Of a DNA stretch of 48,982 nucleotides, positions 7,810 to 14,818 are shown one piece after another. This stretch comes from a virus. Made by a program: the position numbers and the translations under genes. The notes beneath the pieces are model-generated. The model was not told where the DNA came from and made no database searches. It saw nothing but the letters and a program-made list of their open reading frames with translations. Numbering within the stretch: the first letter of the stretch is position 1; every line of letters begins with the position of its first letter. The stretch covers positions 1 to 48,982 of the IMG/VR virus record IMGVR_UViG_3300041964_000212. The stretch is one strand, 5' to 3'.

Positions 7810-9771
7810 ATGGAATTATCAAAATTTCAAGAATTAATTTTGCAAGGTGTAAATATTCGTTTAGCGGATATGTTGCGTTCCTCGTTTTGCGACTCAGAAT
7901 TGAAATTGAAAGGAATGTTGATTGAAGCTTTAGCCGGCACTGGCAAATCATTTATTTTAGTGCAAATTTGCCAGCAGTTAGCTCACATGGGTGTCGATCC
8001 AGATGAAGTGCGTTTGGTGGTATTTGGGCGAAAAAATAAAGCTGACCTGCAATCAAAGTTGGGGATGCAGTGCGGTGGTAAATGGGTAAGCTCAGTCTGC
8101 ACTCTCAACTCGCTGGGATTTCAAATTCTCAAAGACGCCACAGGTGTAGATAATCCCTTGTGGAAAGTCGAAAACCTGAAGTACACCAAAATAGCTAGAG
8201 AATTTGGGTACATCTCTCGTTATGAATTTCGGCGGGGAGAACGGGTAAAAATTGATGGCAGTTTGTTCGGTGCTTTGGAAAAATCCGCAGATTTTTTAGA
8301 TCGCGAGTTTTCAAATTTGCTGGAAAAATTCCGCATTTATTGCCTGCCAGTTACTTCAGAAAATTTGGCAGTGCTGATTTCTGATAATTTAGAATTAGTG
8401 CCAATCATTGTAAAAGGTTCATTACTGGAAAAAAATATACTTGCAGCTTTAAATCAGTGCTTGCAAGAAGGTTATCAAAAAGCTTGTGGGCAGTATTGGA
8501 TCGATTTCACCGATCAAGCTTGGGTATTGGTTGCAGGAATGAGAAATTTTTATTCCTACGAACAAATGGAAAACAATTTTGCTTCTACTTTTCAAAAATG
8601 GAGCCAGCGTCTAAAATTTGTAGCGGTAGATGAGGCGCAGGACACCGATCCGCTGCAAATTGAGTTGCTGTCGAGATTGATAGATCCATCCCGCAATTTT
8701 TTGTGTGCGGTGGGTGATCGCAGGCAAGCCGTCTACTCATTTCGAGGTTGCGTCTCTGACGGACTTGATCGCTTTCAGCGGGATTTTAACTGTCAAAGTT
8801 TCTTATTGCCAATCAACTACCGTTGCGGAAAATCTCACCTCCGCTTGGTGAGGGAAATTTTTCCCGACATTTTGATCGAACCAGCGCCAAACGCGATCGA
8901 GGGCGGAGTCAAAGTGCTTAAGTGGGCTGAGTTTCCCGGTTTGTTTGCTGATCGTACCTTATCTTACATCGGCATTTGTCGCCGGAACGCACCCTTGATC
9001 ACCACAGCTTTACAGTTGCTGGGAATGGGGCTGCCTGTAAAAATTAAGGATTCCTCATTGGCAAAAAAAATAGTTGCAGAAATTGATAAAATCTGCAAAA
9101 AACTTAAGTGCGATTATGCGGAAAGCTACAAAATTTTCCCTTCATTAATTGCTCAATACGAGCAAGCTGAACGGGAAAGATTGTTTGCATATGAGGACGG
9201 CGAGCAGCGGCTCGAAACGCTCGGCGATATGTTGGCTGCTATTTTGGCACTCTACGAAGCTTACGAGCCCCAAACACTTGCCGAGTGGGAATCGTCAATT
9301 GATCGGATTTTTGATGAGTCTGAAGACAAAGCAATCAATCTGTATTCCATCCACTCCGGGAAGGGTGGCGAAGCAGACGTGGCTTTTGTCATTAATGCGG
9401 AGAATATGCCGCTAATTCACAAAAAACAGACCGCAACCGAGCGCGAACAGGAAAACAACTTGCTCTATGTCGCGCTAACTCGCGGGCAAAAAACTTTAGC
9501 ACTGATATCGGATGAGCCAACTAAGATTAGCTGGTTGCCACAGAAATATTTGAAAAAAGAGGAAAAACAAATGACGATCAAATCAGACCTGCCATCTTCG
9601 CCAGAACCTGCCGAAGTTTTGGAAGATTTGACGCACAGCGAAATTTCAGAAGAAGATTTGTTCGTTCTAATAGCCCAGATCGAAGTTTTACCTCGATCGC
9701 AGCAGCGGACGATCGTCCGGGAATTGATCGATCGTCTGGGTCGGGAATCGATCGCCTCACTCTTGGACTAG
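7810..9771 (+). CDS. UvrD/Rep-type superfamily 1 DNA helicase
   Basis: A 653-aa SF1 helicase. Motif I 'ALAGTGKS' at 40-47 binds ATP; motif II 'VAVDEAQDTDP' lies near 272; motif III 'AVGDRRQAVYSFRG' near 300; 'INYRC' near 336 is motif IV; 'IHSGKGGEADVAFVIN' is the motif V region; 'NLLYVALTRGQKTL' near 550 is motif VI. It is shorter than UvrD (~720 aa), mainly in the 1B/2B insertions. A C-terminal acidic tail after residue ~590 ends with a small helical region. Predicted 3'-5' helicase in phage DNA replication or repair. It sits in the early block ahead of the ASCH and methyltransferase genes. Confidence 0.88.
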   Translation: MELSKFQELILQGVNIRLADMLRSSFCDSELKLKGMLIEALAGTGKSFILVQICQQLAHMGVDPDEVRLVVFGRKNKADLQSKLGMQCGGKWVSSVCTLNSLGFQILKDATGVDNPLWKVENLKYTKIAREFGYISRYEFRRGERVKIDGSLFGALEKSADFLDREFSNLLEKFRIYCLPVTSENLAVLISDNLELVPIIVKGSLLEKNILAALNQCLQEGYQKACGQYWIDFTDQAWVLVAGMRNFYSYEQMENNFASTFQKWSQRLKFVAVDEAQDTDPLQIELLSRLIDPSRNFLCAVGDRRQAVYSFRGCVSDGLDRFQRDFNCQSFLLPINYRCGKSHLRLVREIFPDILIEPAPNAIEGGVKVLKWAEFPGLFADRTLSYIGICRRNAPLITTALQLLGMGLPVKIKDSSLAKKIVAEIDKICKKLKCDYAESYKIFPSLIAQYEQAERERLFAYEDGEQRLETLGDMLAAILALYEAYEPQTLAEWESSIDRIFDESEDKAINLYSIHSGKGGEADVAFVINAENMPLIHKKQTATEREQENNLLYVALTRGQKTLALISDEPTKISWLPQKYLKKEEKQMTIKSDLPSSPEPAEVLEDLTHSEISEEDLFVLIAQIEVLPRSQQRTIVRELIDRLGRESIASLLD

Positions 9772-9776
9772 CTACC

Positions 9777-9807
9777 GCCCAGCCACATTGCGGGTTTGTG
9801 GCTGGGC
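9777..9807 (+). promoter_or_regulatory. Hairpin enclosing the ASCH start codon
   Basis: GCCCAGCCACA (9777-9787) pairs perfectly with TGTGGCTGGGC (9797-9807), 11 bp with a 9-nt loop. The only conventional upstream start for the ASCH protein, GTG at 9798, lies inside the 3' arm. The hairpin begins 6 nt after the helicase stop. It could limit translation of the next gene or, less likely, act as a terminator (the bases after it are A, not T). Confidence 0.5.
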
Positions 9808-10202
9808 AAAAAATCAAAGCTATCAGCTTGCACCAACCGTGGGCAAGTTTGATAGCTCGCGGGTACAAACAATATGAAACACGTTCCTGGGATACCCGCT
9901 ACAGAGGCAAGCTTGCAATTCACGCAGCCAAGAATTTTATACACATCCCGCAGTTGCTGCAATTATTAAGCAAAAAAGACAAATCAGAATTTCCGTTAGG
10001 TGCAATTGTGGCGATCGCCGACTTAACTGACTGCATCCAGATGGATCGGGAATTTATAAACTCGCAATCAGATACCGAGAAACGGTGCGGGGATTGGAAG
10101 ATTGGGAGATACGCTTGGAAACTGGAAAACGTGCAGGCTATCGATCCAATTCCCCAGCGCGGGTATCAAGGTTTGTGGAATTGGGAGGTACCGAGTGAGT
10201 AA
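9798..10202 (+). CDS. ASCH-domain protein
   Basis: 134 aa with the ASCH signature: 'IKAISLHQPWASLIARGYKQ', 'ETRSWDTRYRGKLAIHAAK', 'GAIVAIADLTDC' and 'WKLENVQAIDPIPQRGYQGLW'. ASCH domains form a PUA-like beta-barrel; some bind RNA and some, as in YqfB, hydrolyse modified nucleosides. Relatives usually begin 'MKAIS'; here that Met position is ATC (9813-9815), and the nearest usual start is GTG 9798 inside a hairpin. The gene lies between helicase and methyltransferase and overlaps the methyltransferase start by 8 nt, suggesting a nucleic-acid-modification cassette. Exact role unknown. Confidence 0.8.
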   Translation: MAGQKIKAISLHQPWASLIARGYKQYETRSWDTRYRGKLAIHAAKNFIHIPQLLQLLSKKDKSEFPLGAIVAIADLTDCIQMDREFINSQSDTEKRCGDWKIGRYAWKLENVQAIDPIPQRGYQGLWNWEVPSE

Positions 10203-11280
10203 GTTATCAGTTTTGGAATTGTTTGCCGGGATAGGAGGTATCAGGCTTGGATTCAAGTTTGCCGGAGGATTTCAATTTAGAAGGGCAATCGAAATCAGCC
10301 CGACCGCCCAACTGGTTTATGCCACGCGGTTCCCAGACACCCCAATCTGGGATGATGTTTGCACCTTCAACCCAAAATTTGAAGAATTCGACTGCATCGT
10401 CGGTGGCAGTCCCTGCCAGGATTTGTCCGCTTGCGGCAACAAAGCCGGACTCGACGGAGAGCGATCAGGATTGTGGTGGCAGCAGTTGCGAATCATCAAT
10501 GAATGCAGACCGAAATTTATCGGCTGGGAAAATGTTGAGGGAGCGCTTGATCGCGGAGCTAGAGAAGTGGCTGCCAGCCTCCGAATGGTCGGATACCAAG
10601 TTGAGGGTCCGATTGTCGTATCGGCAGCGGAACTCGGAGCGCCACACCAGCGAAAGCGAATCTTTATCGTTGCCCACCGCAACGACCTATCCCTCCGGAA
10701 ACGGAAAGGTTTCACCGGCTGGGAGGAACAAATTGGAGAACACATTGCGATCGCGCGCAACTATACCTACCCCCAGAGCCAACGACGGTATGCAGGGATA
10801 CAACACCGGGGCAACTGGGGGGATGAACTTAACAGGTTACTTGAAGCTGCCAAAACCGCAGAATGCCAACAGCGCGACATTGCAAAACTTTTTGAAGGGC
10901 GATCGGTTGGCAACTCCCGCAGCACGAGACTTCAAAGGAGCCTCGCCGACGAAAAAGACGGGGGCGAGTGCGACATTGGCGGACAATTTACTGCCATCGA
11001 TCCTGCCCGGACAGTCAGCAAACCCTCAAGTATGGGGATGGATGATGGGATTCCCGCTAAATTGGGCGGAGTCGGTGCTGATGCCTCAGCTTGGCTCGCT
11101 GGGATTGGACGATCGGGATGGTGGGAGCGAAATCAACCTCCCGATTGCGCCGGAATAGACGGCAAGCGGATAAAAGGTCGGCGGGAGTGCATCAATCACT
11201 ATGGTGCAGCCTGTACCCCGATGCAAGCTGTGCCGATGGCGCTAAGGATTCAATATTTAGCAAAAATTTTGCGGGATTGA
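10195..11280 (+). CDS. DNA cytosine-C5 methyltransferase, disturbed C-terminal half
   Basis: Start is GTG 10195 with a good ribosome-binding site GGGAGG (10183-10188), overlapping the ASCH gene. Motif I 'LELFAGIGGIRLG', motif IV 'GGSPCQDLS' with catalytic Cys74, motif VI 'GWENVEGALDRG' near 110, and motif VIII 'HQRKRIFIVAH' at ~150-160 are all present. After residue ~160 the frame stays open to a motif X-like end ('YGAACTPMQAVPMALRIQYL', ~336-355), giving 361 aa. However, between 10667 and 11158 the +1 frame carries family-like sequence instead. The enzyme would methylate cytosine in phage DNA, protecting it from host restriction or acting as an orphan modifier; no restriction enzyme is adjacent. 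Activity is doubtful because target recognition lies in the disturbed part. Confidence 0.75.
   Translation: MSKLSVLELFAGIGGIRLGFKFAGGFQFRRAIEISPTAQLVYATRFPDTPIWDDVCTFNPKFEEFDCIVGGSPCQDLSACGNKAGLDGERSGLWWQQLRIINECRPKFIGWENVEGALDRGAREVAASLRMVGYQVEGPIVVSAAELGAPHQRKRIFIVAHRNDLSLRKRKGFTGWEEQIGEHIAIARNYTYPQSQRRYAGIQHRGNWGDELNRLLEAAKTAECQQRDIAKLFEGRSVGNSRSTRLQRSLADEKDGGECDIGGQFTAIDPARTVSKPSSMGMDDGIPAKLGGVGADASAWLAGIGRSGWWERNQPPDCAGIDGKRIKGRRECINHYGAACTPMQAVPMALRIQYLAKILRD
10667..11158 (+). other. Second (+1) coding-like frame inside the methyltransferase gene
   Basis: In the +1 frame this stretch reads 'SLPTATTYPSGNGK', 'IPTPRANDGMQGYNTGA', 'LATPAARDFKGAS', 'WGWMMGFPLNWAESV'. These match the 'LPTPTA / LPTP-A-D-KG / WMMGFP-GW' segment typical of many phage C5 methyltransferases between the target-recognition region and motif X. 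The frame opens as early as 10247 and stops at 11158. The segment begins at the same nucleotides that encode motif VIII in the main frame. I infer a deletion or indel that put the ancestral segment out of frame, while the main frame remained free of stops. Confidence 0.6.
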
Positions 11281-11307
11281 TGACTATCAGCACAGCGGTA
11301 GTCCTTG

Positions 11308-11329
11308 CCTGAACCATGTTTGGTTCAGG
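11308..11329. terminator. Stem-loop after the early block
   Basis: CCTGAACC (11308-11315) pairs with GGTTCAGG (11322-11329) across a 6-nt loop, 28 nt after the methyltransferase stop. No T-tract follows. It may be a terminator-like or processing hairpin. It also contains the ATG of a small downstream reading frame. Confidence 0.4.
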
Positions 11330-11456
11330 GTTGTTGGAGGTTGAGGGCAATCGACTACTGATCACTCGCACCATTTCCGGCAGTGGCAAAGTAACTGGCT
11401 GTTACTCGGGCAAAAACTTTTTGTGGTATGACAGATTTGTGTTTACCAGCAATTGA
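11316..11456 (+). CDS. Small ORF, 46 aa
   Basis: A 46-codon frame, ATG 11316 to TGA 11456, with a plausible beta-rich composition ('VEGNRLLITRTISGSGKVTG', then 'YSGKNFLWYDRFVF'). It overlaps the next small frame by 29 nt. No domain is recognised and the start lies in a hairpin loop. Coding status is uncertain. Confidence 0.35.
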   Translation: MFGSGLLEVEGNRLLITRTISGSGKVTGCYSGKNFLWYDRFVFTSN

Positions 11457-11571
11457 CCCTGCTTATATGGGCTATCTAAGGGTAGAATTGGAAAAAGCAA
11501 GACAAGCGCGATCGCTGGTGACGTATTTTTTCCGTTTCCAGTTTTGGTCATTGGCTATCCTGTATTTTTAG
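11428..11571 (+). CDS. Small ORF, 47 aa
   Basis: ATG 11428 to TAG 11571 encodes 47 residues: 'MTDLCLPAIDPAYMGYLRVE' followed by a basic helix and a hydrophobic C-terminus ('FQFWSLAILYF') that could be membrane-associated. It ends 7 nt before a strong inverted repeat. No similarity is recognised. Coding status is plausible but unproven. Confidence 0.4.
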   Translation: MTDLCLPAIDPAYMGYLRVELEKARQARSLVTYFFRFQFWSLAILYF

Positions 11572-11577
11572 TTTACT

Positions 11578-11617
11578 TGGAGCATAAGTTTAGCCTTGTA
11601 ACTTTCCTTATGCTCCA
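11578..11617. terminator. Strong intergenic stem-loop
   Basis: TGGAGCATAAG (11578-11588) and CTTATGCTCCA (11607-11617) form a perfect 11-bp stem with an 18-nt loop, followed by GTTTGAT. It lies just after the last small ORF of the early region and before the lysis-like genes, so it probably separates transcription units. Confidence 0.5.
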
Positions 11618-11695
11618 GTTTGATAACAAATGTGTTTAGTATTGCCCTCGTTTGTGCAGAATTTAGAGTTTTAAAATTTGCGAGTGGTTATTCAA

Positions 11696-12100
11696 ATGTT
11701 TGAAAATTATGAAGACTTTATTTTAATCTTGCTAATTTTAGCTCAAGCAAGAAATCTAATTTTAGAATTTACAAATCGTTCCAAGAATAAGACAAACCAA
11801 CAAATAATAAATAGTTGTGCATACTTAAACCCCAAAATTAAAGATTTTTTTAGTTCTTTTCCGCGATTTATCAGACTTGTTGAACGAAACAGTGAATTAA
11901 TAGATCAGCGAGGAAAACAAGTAGATCAAATTAACGACTATTTAGCTAAAGTATTGTATATTAGCAATTTAATAGATTGCGAAAAAAGTGGACTAGATAC
12001 TGATGCTATAATAACAGAATTACGAGAAAGAATAAAATGGGCTGAAGAAACAAGAAAACATCAAGCTGAAAATACTGAATATTATAACGGAATAAATTAA
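11696..12100 (+). CDS. Membrane-anchored coiled-coil protein, 134 aa
   Basis: ATG 11696 is the first standard ATG; TTG 11678 and GTG 11684 are alternative in-frame starts. The N-terminus 'FILILLILAQARNLILEF' looks like one membrane segment; the rest is polar and helical, with Lys/Glu/Asn-rich coiled coil in the second half. It sits 23 nt upstream of the holin-like gene, so a lysis accessory role is possible by position only. AT-rich codons contrast with the early genes just upstream. Confidence 0.6.
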   Translation: MFENYEDFILILLILAQARNLILEFTNRSKNKTNQQIINSCAYLNPKIKDFFSSFPRFIRLVERNSELIDQRGKQVDQINDYLAKVLYISNLIDCEKSGLDTDAIITELRERIKWAEETRKHQAENTEYYNGIN

Positions 12101-12123
12101 TAACTATTGCAAAAGGGATTAAT

Positions 12124-12537
12124 ATGAAAAAATTATTTTTACAAATACTTTTGTTGCAAGAATTTGTTATTATTACAACAACCTTTTCGGGAGTTTTTTT
12201 GCTAGTTAGTTATGTTGGACTAACCTGGACGCCTAAAACAATCCCTTCGGAAATGTTGACGCTAGCTATTGCGTTAATATCAGGAGCAGCAGGAGCGGCA
12301 CTTAAAAAGAGGAAATTAAGTAACCCAGAAATAGCTATATCAAAACAATCATTAAGAGATTACGCTTTTATGGGGGCTGCAACTACTGAATTAGTTTTGG
12401 CGACTAATTACGTATTTTTAATTTGGCTTGAAAAATCAGTGCCTAACGAACTTTCTCCGGCTATCGGTTCACTGGCTACTATAGTTTTAGGCTTTACGGA
12501 CTTTGGAAGCGATCGACCGCCCGTTCAATCAAAATAG
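12124..12537 (+). CDS. Holin-like multi-pass membrane protein
   Basis: 137 aa with about four hydrophobic segments near 12-34, 43-60, 84-103 and 110-124, and short charged loops ('LKKRKLSNPE', 'DRPPVQSK'). A likely ribosome-binding site AAGGG precedes the ATG. Its 3' end overlaps the converging lysozyme gene by 9 nt. Small size, several membrane spans and adjacency to an endolysin suggest a holin that permeabilises the cytoplasmic membrane at lysis. Holins cannot be recognised by a conserved motif, so this is inference from topology and context. Confidence 0.55.
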   Translation: MKKLFLQILLLQEFVIITTTFSGVFLLVSYVGLTWTPKTIPSEMLTLAIALISGAAGAALKKRKLSNPEIAISKQSLRDYAFMGAATTELVLATNYVFLIWLEKSVPNELSPAIGSLATIVLGFTDFGSDRPPVQSK

Positions 12538-12981
12538 ATAAATTTTCCAATCTTGCCCTAAAAACAACGCCCGCTCAGCATGACGGCGGCGTGTCAATCC
12601 CGGCAACTCCCGTCCATCGGCCTTGTTCCACCGCATGAATTGAGCTGCCACTATTTCAATGCTAGCGTAGGCGTTGAGCATTGCTAGCAAAGTAGATTGT
12701 TCAAAGGCACCCACACCGATGTTAAAAACAAAACTAACCAGTGCTGAAAATTGATTGTCGTTGATCGGTACAGTTACCAGCCGCTCAACTGTTGTTTCGG
12801 CTTTTTTTAAATCATCCCTAAGCATTGCCTCAGCTTCGGATTCTGTCATAACAGCCCCTAGTTCTGCGGTTCTGGTGTGACCGTACCCGATTGTCGGTAC
12901 GCCAGCAGGGCACAGGTAAGCTTCTAGCTTGCAGCCTTCAAACTTTTTAATGAGGTCTAAGCCTTCTTGGTTGATTTGCAT
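12529..12981 (-). CDS. T4-type lysozyme (GH24 endolysin)
   Basis: A 150-aa glycoside hydrolase family 24 protein: 'LIKKFEGCKLEAYLCPAGVP' and 'TIGYGHT' give the Glu15 - Cys24 - Thr30 spacing of the T4 lysozyme E-D-T triad with Cys in place of Asp, a common variant in this family. The helical core follows ('NDNQFSALVSFVFNIG', 'RWNKADGRELPGLTRRRHAE'). It hydrolyses the N-acetylmuramic acid to N-acetylglucosamine bond of peptidoglycan for lysis. No signal peptide is visible, so release would depend on a holin, matching the converging holin-like gene with which it overlaps tail to tail. Confidence 0.9.
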   Translation of the reverse strand: MQINQEGLDLIKKFEGCKLEAYLCPAGVPTIGYGHTRTAELGAVMTESEAEAMLRDDLKKAETTVERLVTVPINDNQFSALVSFVFNIGVGAFEQSTLLAMLNAYASIEIVAAQFMRWNKADGRELPGLTRRRHAERALFLGQDWKIYLF

Positions 12982-13065
12982 GAGAGTAGGGGTGTAGTGA
13001 GTGTCTAAATTTTATCATGCAAATAAAATGACAGTTTGCGAACTGGTATAGTGCAAACAGCTTTT

Positions 13066-13413
13066 CTAACCTTTAGTTAAATTTGCAATTCTAACTCTTT
13101 CTTCGATTATAGCCATAATTTTTGCGTTAATAGCATTATTAATTTCAATTATCTTCCATAAATCTTTTTCTGTTTTATCATTGTTTATAAAAGAGACTTC
13201 TTCAAATCTTGTAATAATTTTTTTATTAAAAAGATCCGCAACCTTTATTATTTCCCAAGTATCTTTGATATCTTCGGAAAACCCCACCTTAATAAGAGTT
13301 TTTATTTCTAAATAACGTTTTTCAAGCTGACACAAAGTTGTAAGAAGTTTTGGGTAATCTACTGGATTTTCTTCCAATAACTGCAACTCTTGAGAGAGAT
13401 TTATTCGACTCAT
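13066..13413 (-). CDS. Hypothetical helical protein, 115 aa
   Basis: A 115-residue protein rich in Ile, Lys, Glu and Asn, predicted almost entirely helical ('LSQELQLLEENPVDYPKLL', 'LWKIIEINNAINAKIMAIIE'). No domain or membrane segment is recognised. It is on the same strand as the lysozyme, 84 nt upstream of it, so the two may share a transcript. The AT-rich sequence resembles that of the membrane-anchored gene at 11696. Function unknown. Confidence 0.55.
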   Translation of the reverse strand: MSRINLSQELQLLEENPVDYPKLLTTLCQLEKRYLEIKTLIKVGFSEDIKDTWEIIKVADLFNKKIITRFEEVSFINNDKTEKDLWKIIEINNAINAKIMAIIEERVRIANLTKG

Positions 13414-13542
13414 ACGTTTAAAAGTCAGTCACTAGCCTTCCGCCTTCCGTAGGTTGGCAATTTCCTTATATTCTAACCGATCACAAGCAATCCACTATTT
13501 TGGCATATCTATTCCTTCATTATTTGGTCGTAGCGTGGAAAC

Positions 13543-14358
13543 CTAACATCCATCGCACTTGTATCCAAACCTTTGTCTTAGCTGAAACGTATTTTTCAAA
13601 ACATATTCAATTTCTTTTTCGCTAAAAAAATCTTTGTATTTTGGAATTCCCGCAGGCTTGATCGGGCGTTCAATACCTTTATGCCAAGGCAATTGAAGTC
13701 CTAGCCTAATAGCTTCTGCTCTGTAATTTTCAACCATTGAAAAATCACAGGAAATACCAATAAAGTGGCAACACCGCGCCAATACCTTAGTTTTATCCGT
13801 TAACAAATCTTCATACTTGACGATCAGGTGTTGGGGATTTCTTAAATACCCACAACTAACCAAAACTGAACTGTTCCACCGACTAATGCAAAAATCCAAA
13901 CTCCACTCCCCGCCCCAGAGAGCATTCATCGGATCTTGCGTAGCTTTCCGCATGGATGCCACTACGTCAAGTGGATGCCGAATGATGTGGATAAACTTTG
14001 CCTCGGGCAAGTAATGCAGAATGTCCGCAATGAAGTAAACGTGTTCGGGTGTTTTCTCCAGCCAGATATCGTTACCTTGCTCAACGGTTAGCTTGTCCAA
14101 CAGTCGAATAAACCAACTGATCTGGTCTGTAGTAGATTGCCGATAAATTTCTACCTCATCGTACAGGTCGGGACGGTGAATTTCCTCGTGAAAAAATTTG
14201 TACAGGCGATCGGGCAACTTGCGAGAAAGTCGATCTTCCCACAAGTAGTGGAAAAATTTGGTTTCCGGAAATGACGTGATTTCTGGGTGCGCTGCCAGCA
14301 AGCTTTGAAATATAGTCGTACCACTGCGGGGCGCGCCAACTAAAAATATGCGTTTCAC
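13543..14358 (-). CDS. PAPS-dependent sulfotransferase family protein
   Basis: The 5'-phosphosulfate-binding loop 'IFLVGAPRSGTTIFQSLL' is close to the N-terminus, and the 3'-phosphate motif 'FIHIIRHPLDVVASM' lies near 150. Also typical are 'SFPETKFFHYLWED', 'WLEKTPEHV' and 'LIVKYEDLL'. Such enzymes transfer sulfate from PAPS to a hydroxyl or amine. I favour GTG 14358 ('VKRIFLVGAPRSG'), the usual family start (271 aa). A TATAAT on this strand at 14419-14414 fits it; TTG 14430 would give 295 aa. It lies among phage genes on a divergent unit opposite a glycosyltransferase, so it is probably cargo that modifies a cell-surface or virion glycan. Substrate unknown. Confidence 0.82.
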   Translation of the reverse strand: MKRIFLVGAPRSGTTIFQSLLAAHPEITSFPETKFFHYLWEDRLSRKLPDRLYKFFHEEIHRPDLYDEVEIYRQSTTDQISWFIRLLDKLTVEQGNDIWLEKTPEHVYFIADILHYLPEAKFIHIIRHPLDVVASMRKATQDPMNALWGGEWSLDFCISRWNSSVLVSCGYLRNPQHLIVKYEDLLTDKTKVLARCCHFIGISCDFSMVENYRAEAIRLGLQLPWHKGIERPIKPAGIPKYKDFFSEKEIEYVLKNTFQLRQRFGYKCDGC

Positions 14359-14489
14359 ACGGGTAGATGACAGCGAGCGCTTGACGCGACTGTTGGGCAA
14401 AATACACTTACAATTATAATAGACCAGCAAGAGATAAAAAGACCCTAGACAGTTAAACGCTCTGTTGGCTCTTGGCTAAGTCCTTAAAT

Positions 14490-14495
14490 TATAAT
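14490..14495 (+). promoter_or_regulatory. Possible -10 box (TATAAT)
   Basis: A consensus TATAAT lies 19 nt before the ATG of the 49-aa gene at 14515. The best upstream -35 candidate, TTGGCT at 14465-14470, has a 19-nt spacing. Weak but well placed. Confidence 0.35.
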
Positions 14496-14514
14496 TCTAT
14501 TAAAGGGTGCTCGA

Positions 14515-14664
14515 ATGTCTAACCATGAAACTGAAAAAAATCAATCAACGTCATCAGACGATTCTTTGCCAAGCGGACAAACCAAACAAACAAAAACTCA
14601 ATCTGAGGCCGAGGAAATAGTTTTAAGCCCGGAAGAATTGGCAGAGTTAGAAAAGAAAAAATAG
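14515..14664 (+). CDS. Small acidic polar protein, 49 aa
   Basis: ATG 14515 to TAG 14664 encodes a 49-residue polar peptide, Ser/Gln/Thr-rich at first, then acidic and helical ('EAEEIVLSPEELAELEKKK'). It resembles the small proline-poor acidic ORFs at 47258 and 47810 in style. The last codons form the left arm and spacer of a 20-bp inverted repeat. No function is recognised. Confidence 0.45.
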   Translation: MSNHETEKNQSTSSDDSLPSGQTKQTKTQSEAEEIVLSPEELAELEKKK

Positions 14665-14684
14665 CTATTTCCTCGGCCTCAGAT
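14601..14684. repeat. Perfect 20-bp inverted repeat
   Basis: The 20 bases at 14601-14620 (ATCTGAGGCCGAGGAAATAG) are exactly inverted at 14665-14684, with a 44-nt spacer holding the end of the 49-aa gene. A second inverted repeat starts at the very next base. It may be a terminator-like structure, a processed RNA, or a remnant of a mobile element. Confidence 0.7.
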
Positions 14685-14758
14685 CTAAAGAAACGGGGCG
14701 GGTTGTACGTTCACCCTGATATTGCCATTCAATTTACCTAATAGTCCCGTTTCTTTAG
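14685..14758. repeat. Perfect 13-bp inverted repeat, abutting the first
   Basis: CTAAAGAAACGGG (14685-14697) is exactly inverted at 14746-14758, with a 48-nt spacer that has no reading frame of note. It directly abuts the 20-bp inverted repeat, giving two consecutive stem-loops just upstream of the glycosyltransferase gene. Confidence 0.65.
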
Positions 14759-14818
14759 TCCAGCTTTTGCCTTGTGAATCAGCCGTCAAAGTGTCTAAAA
14801 AATATTACAAATTAAAAT

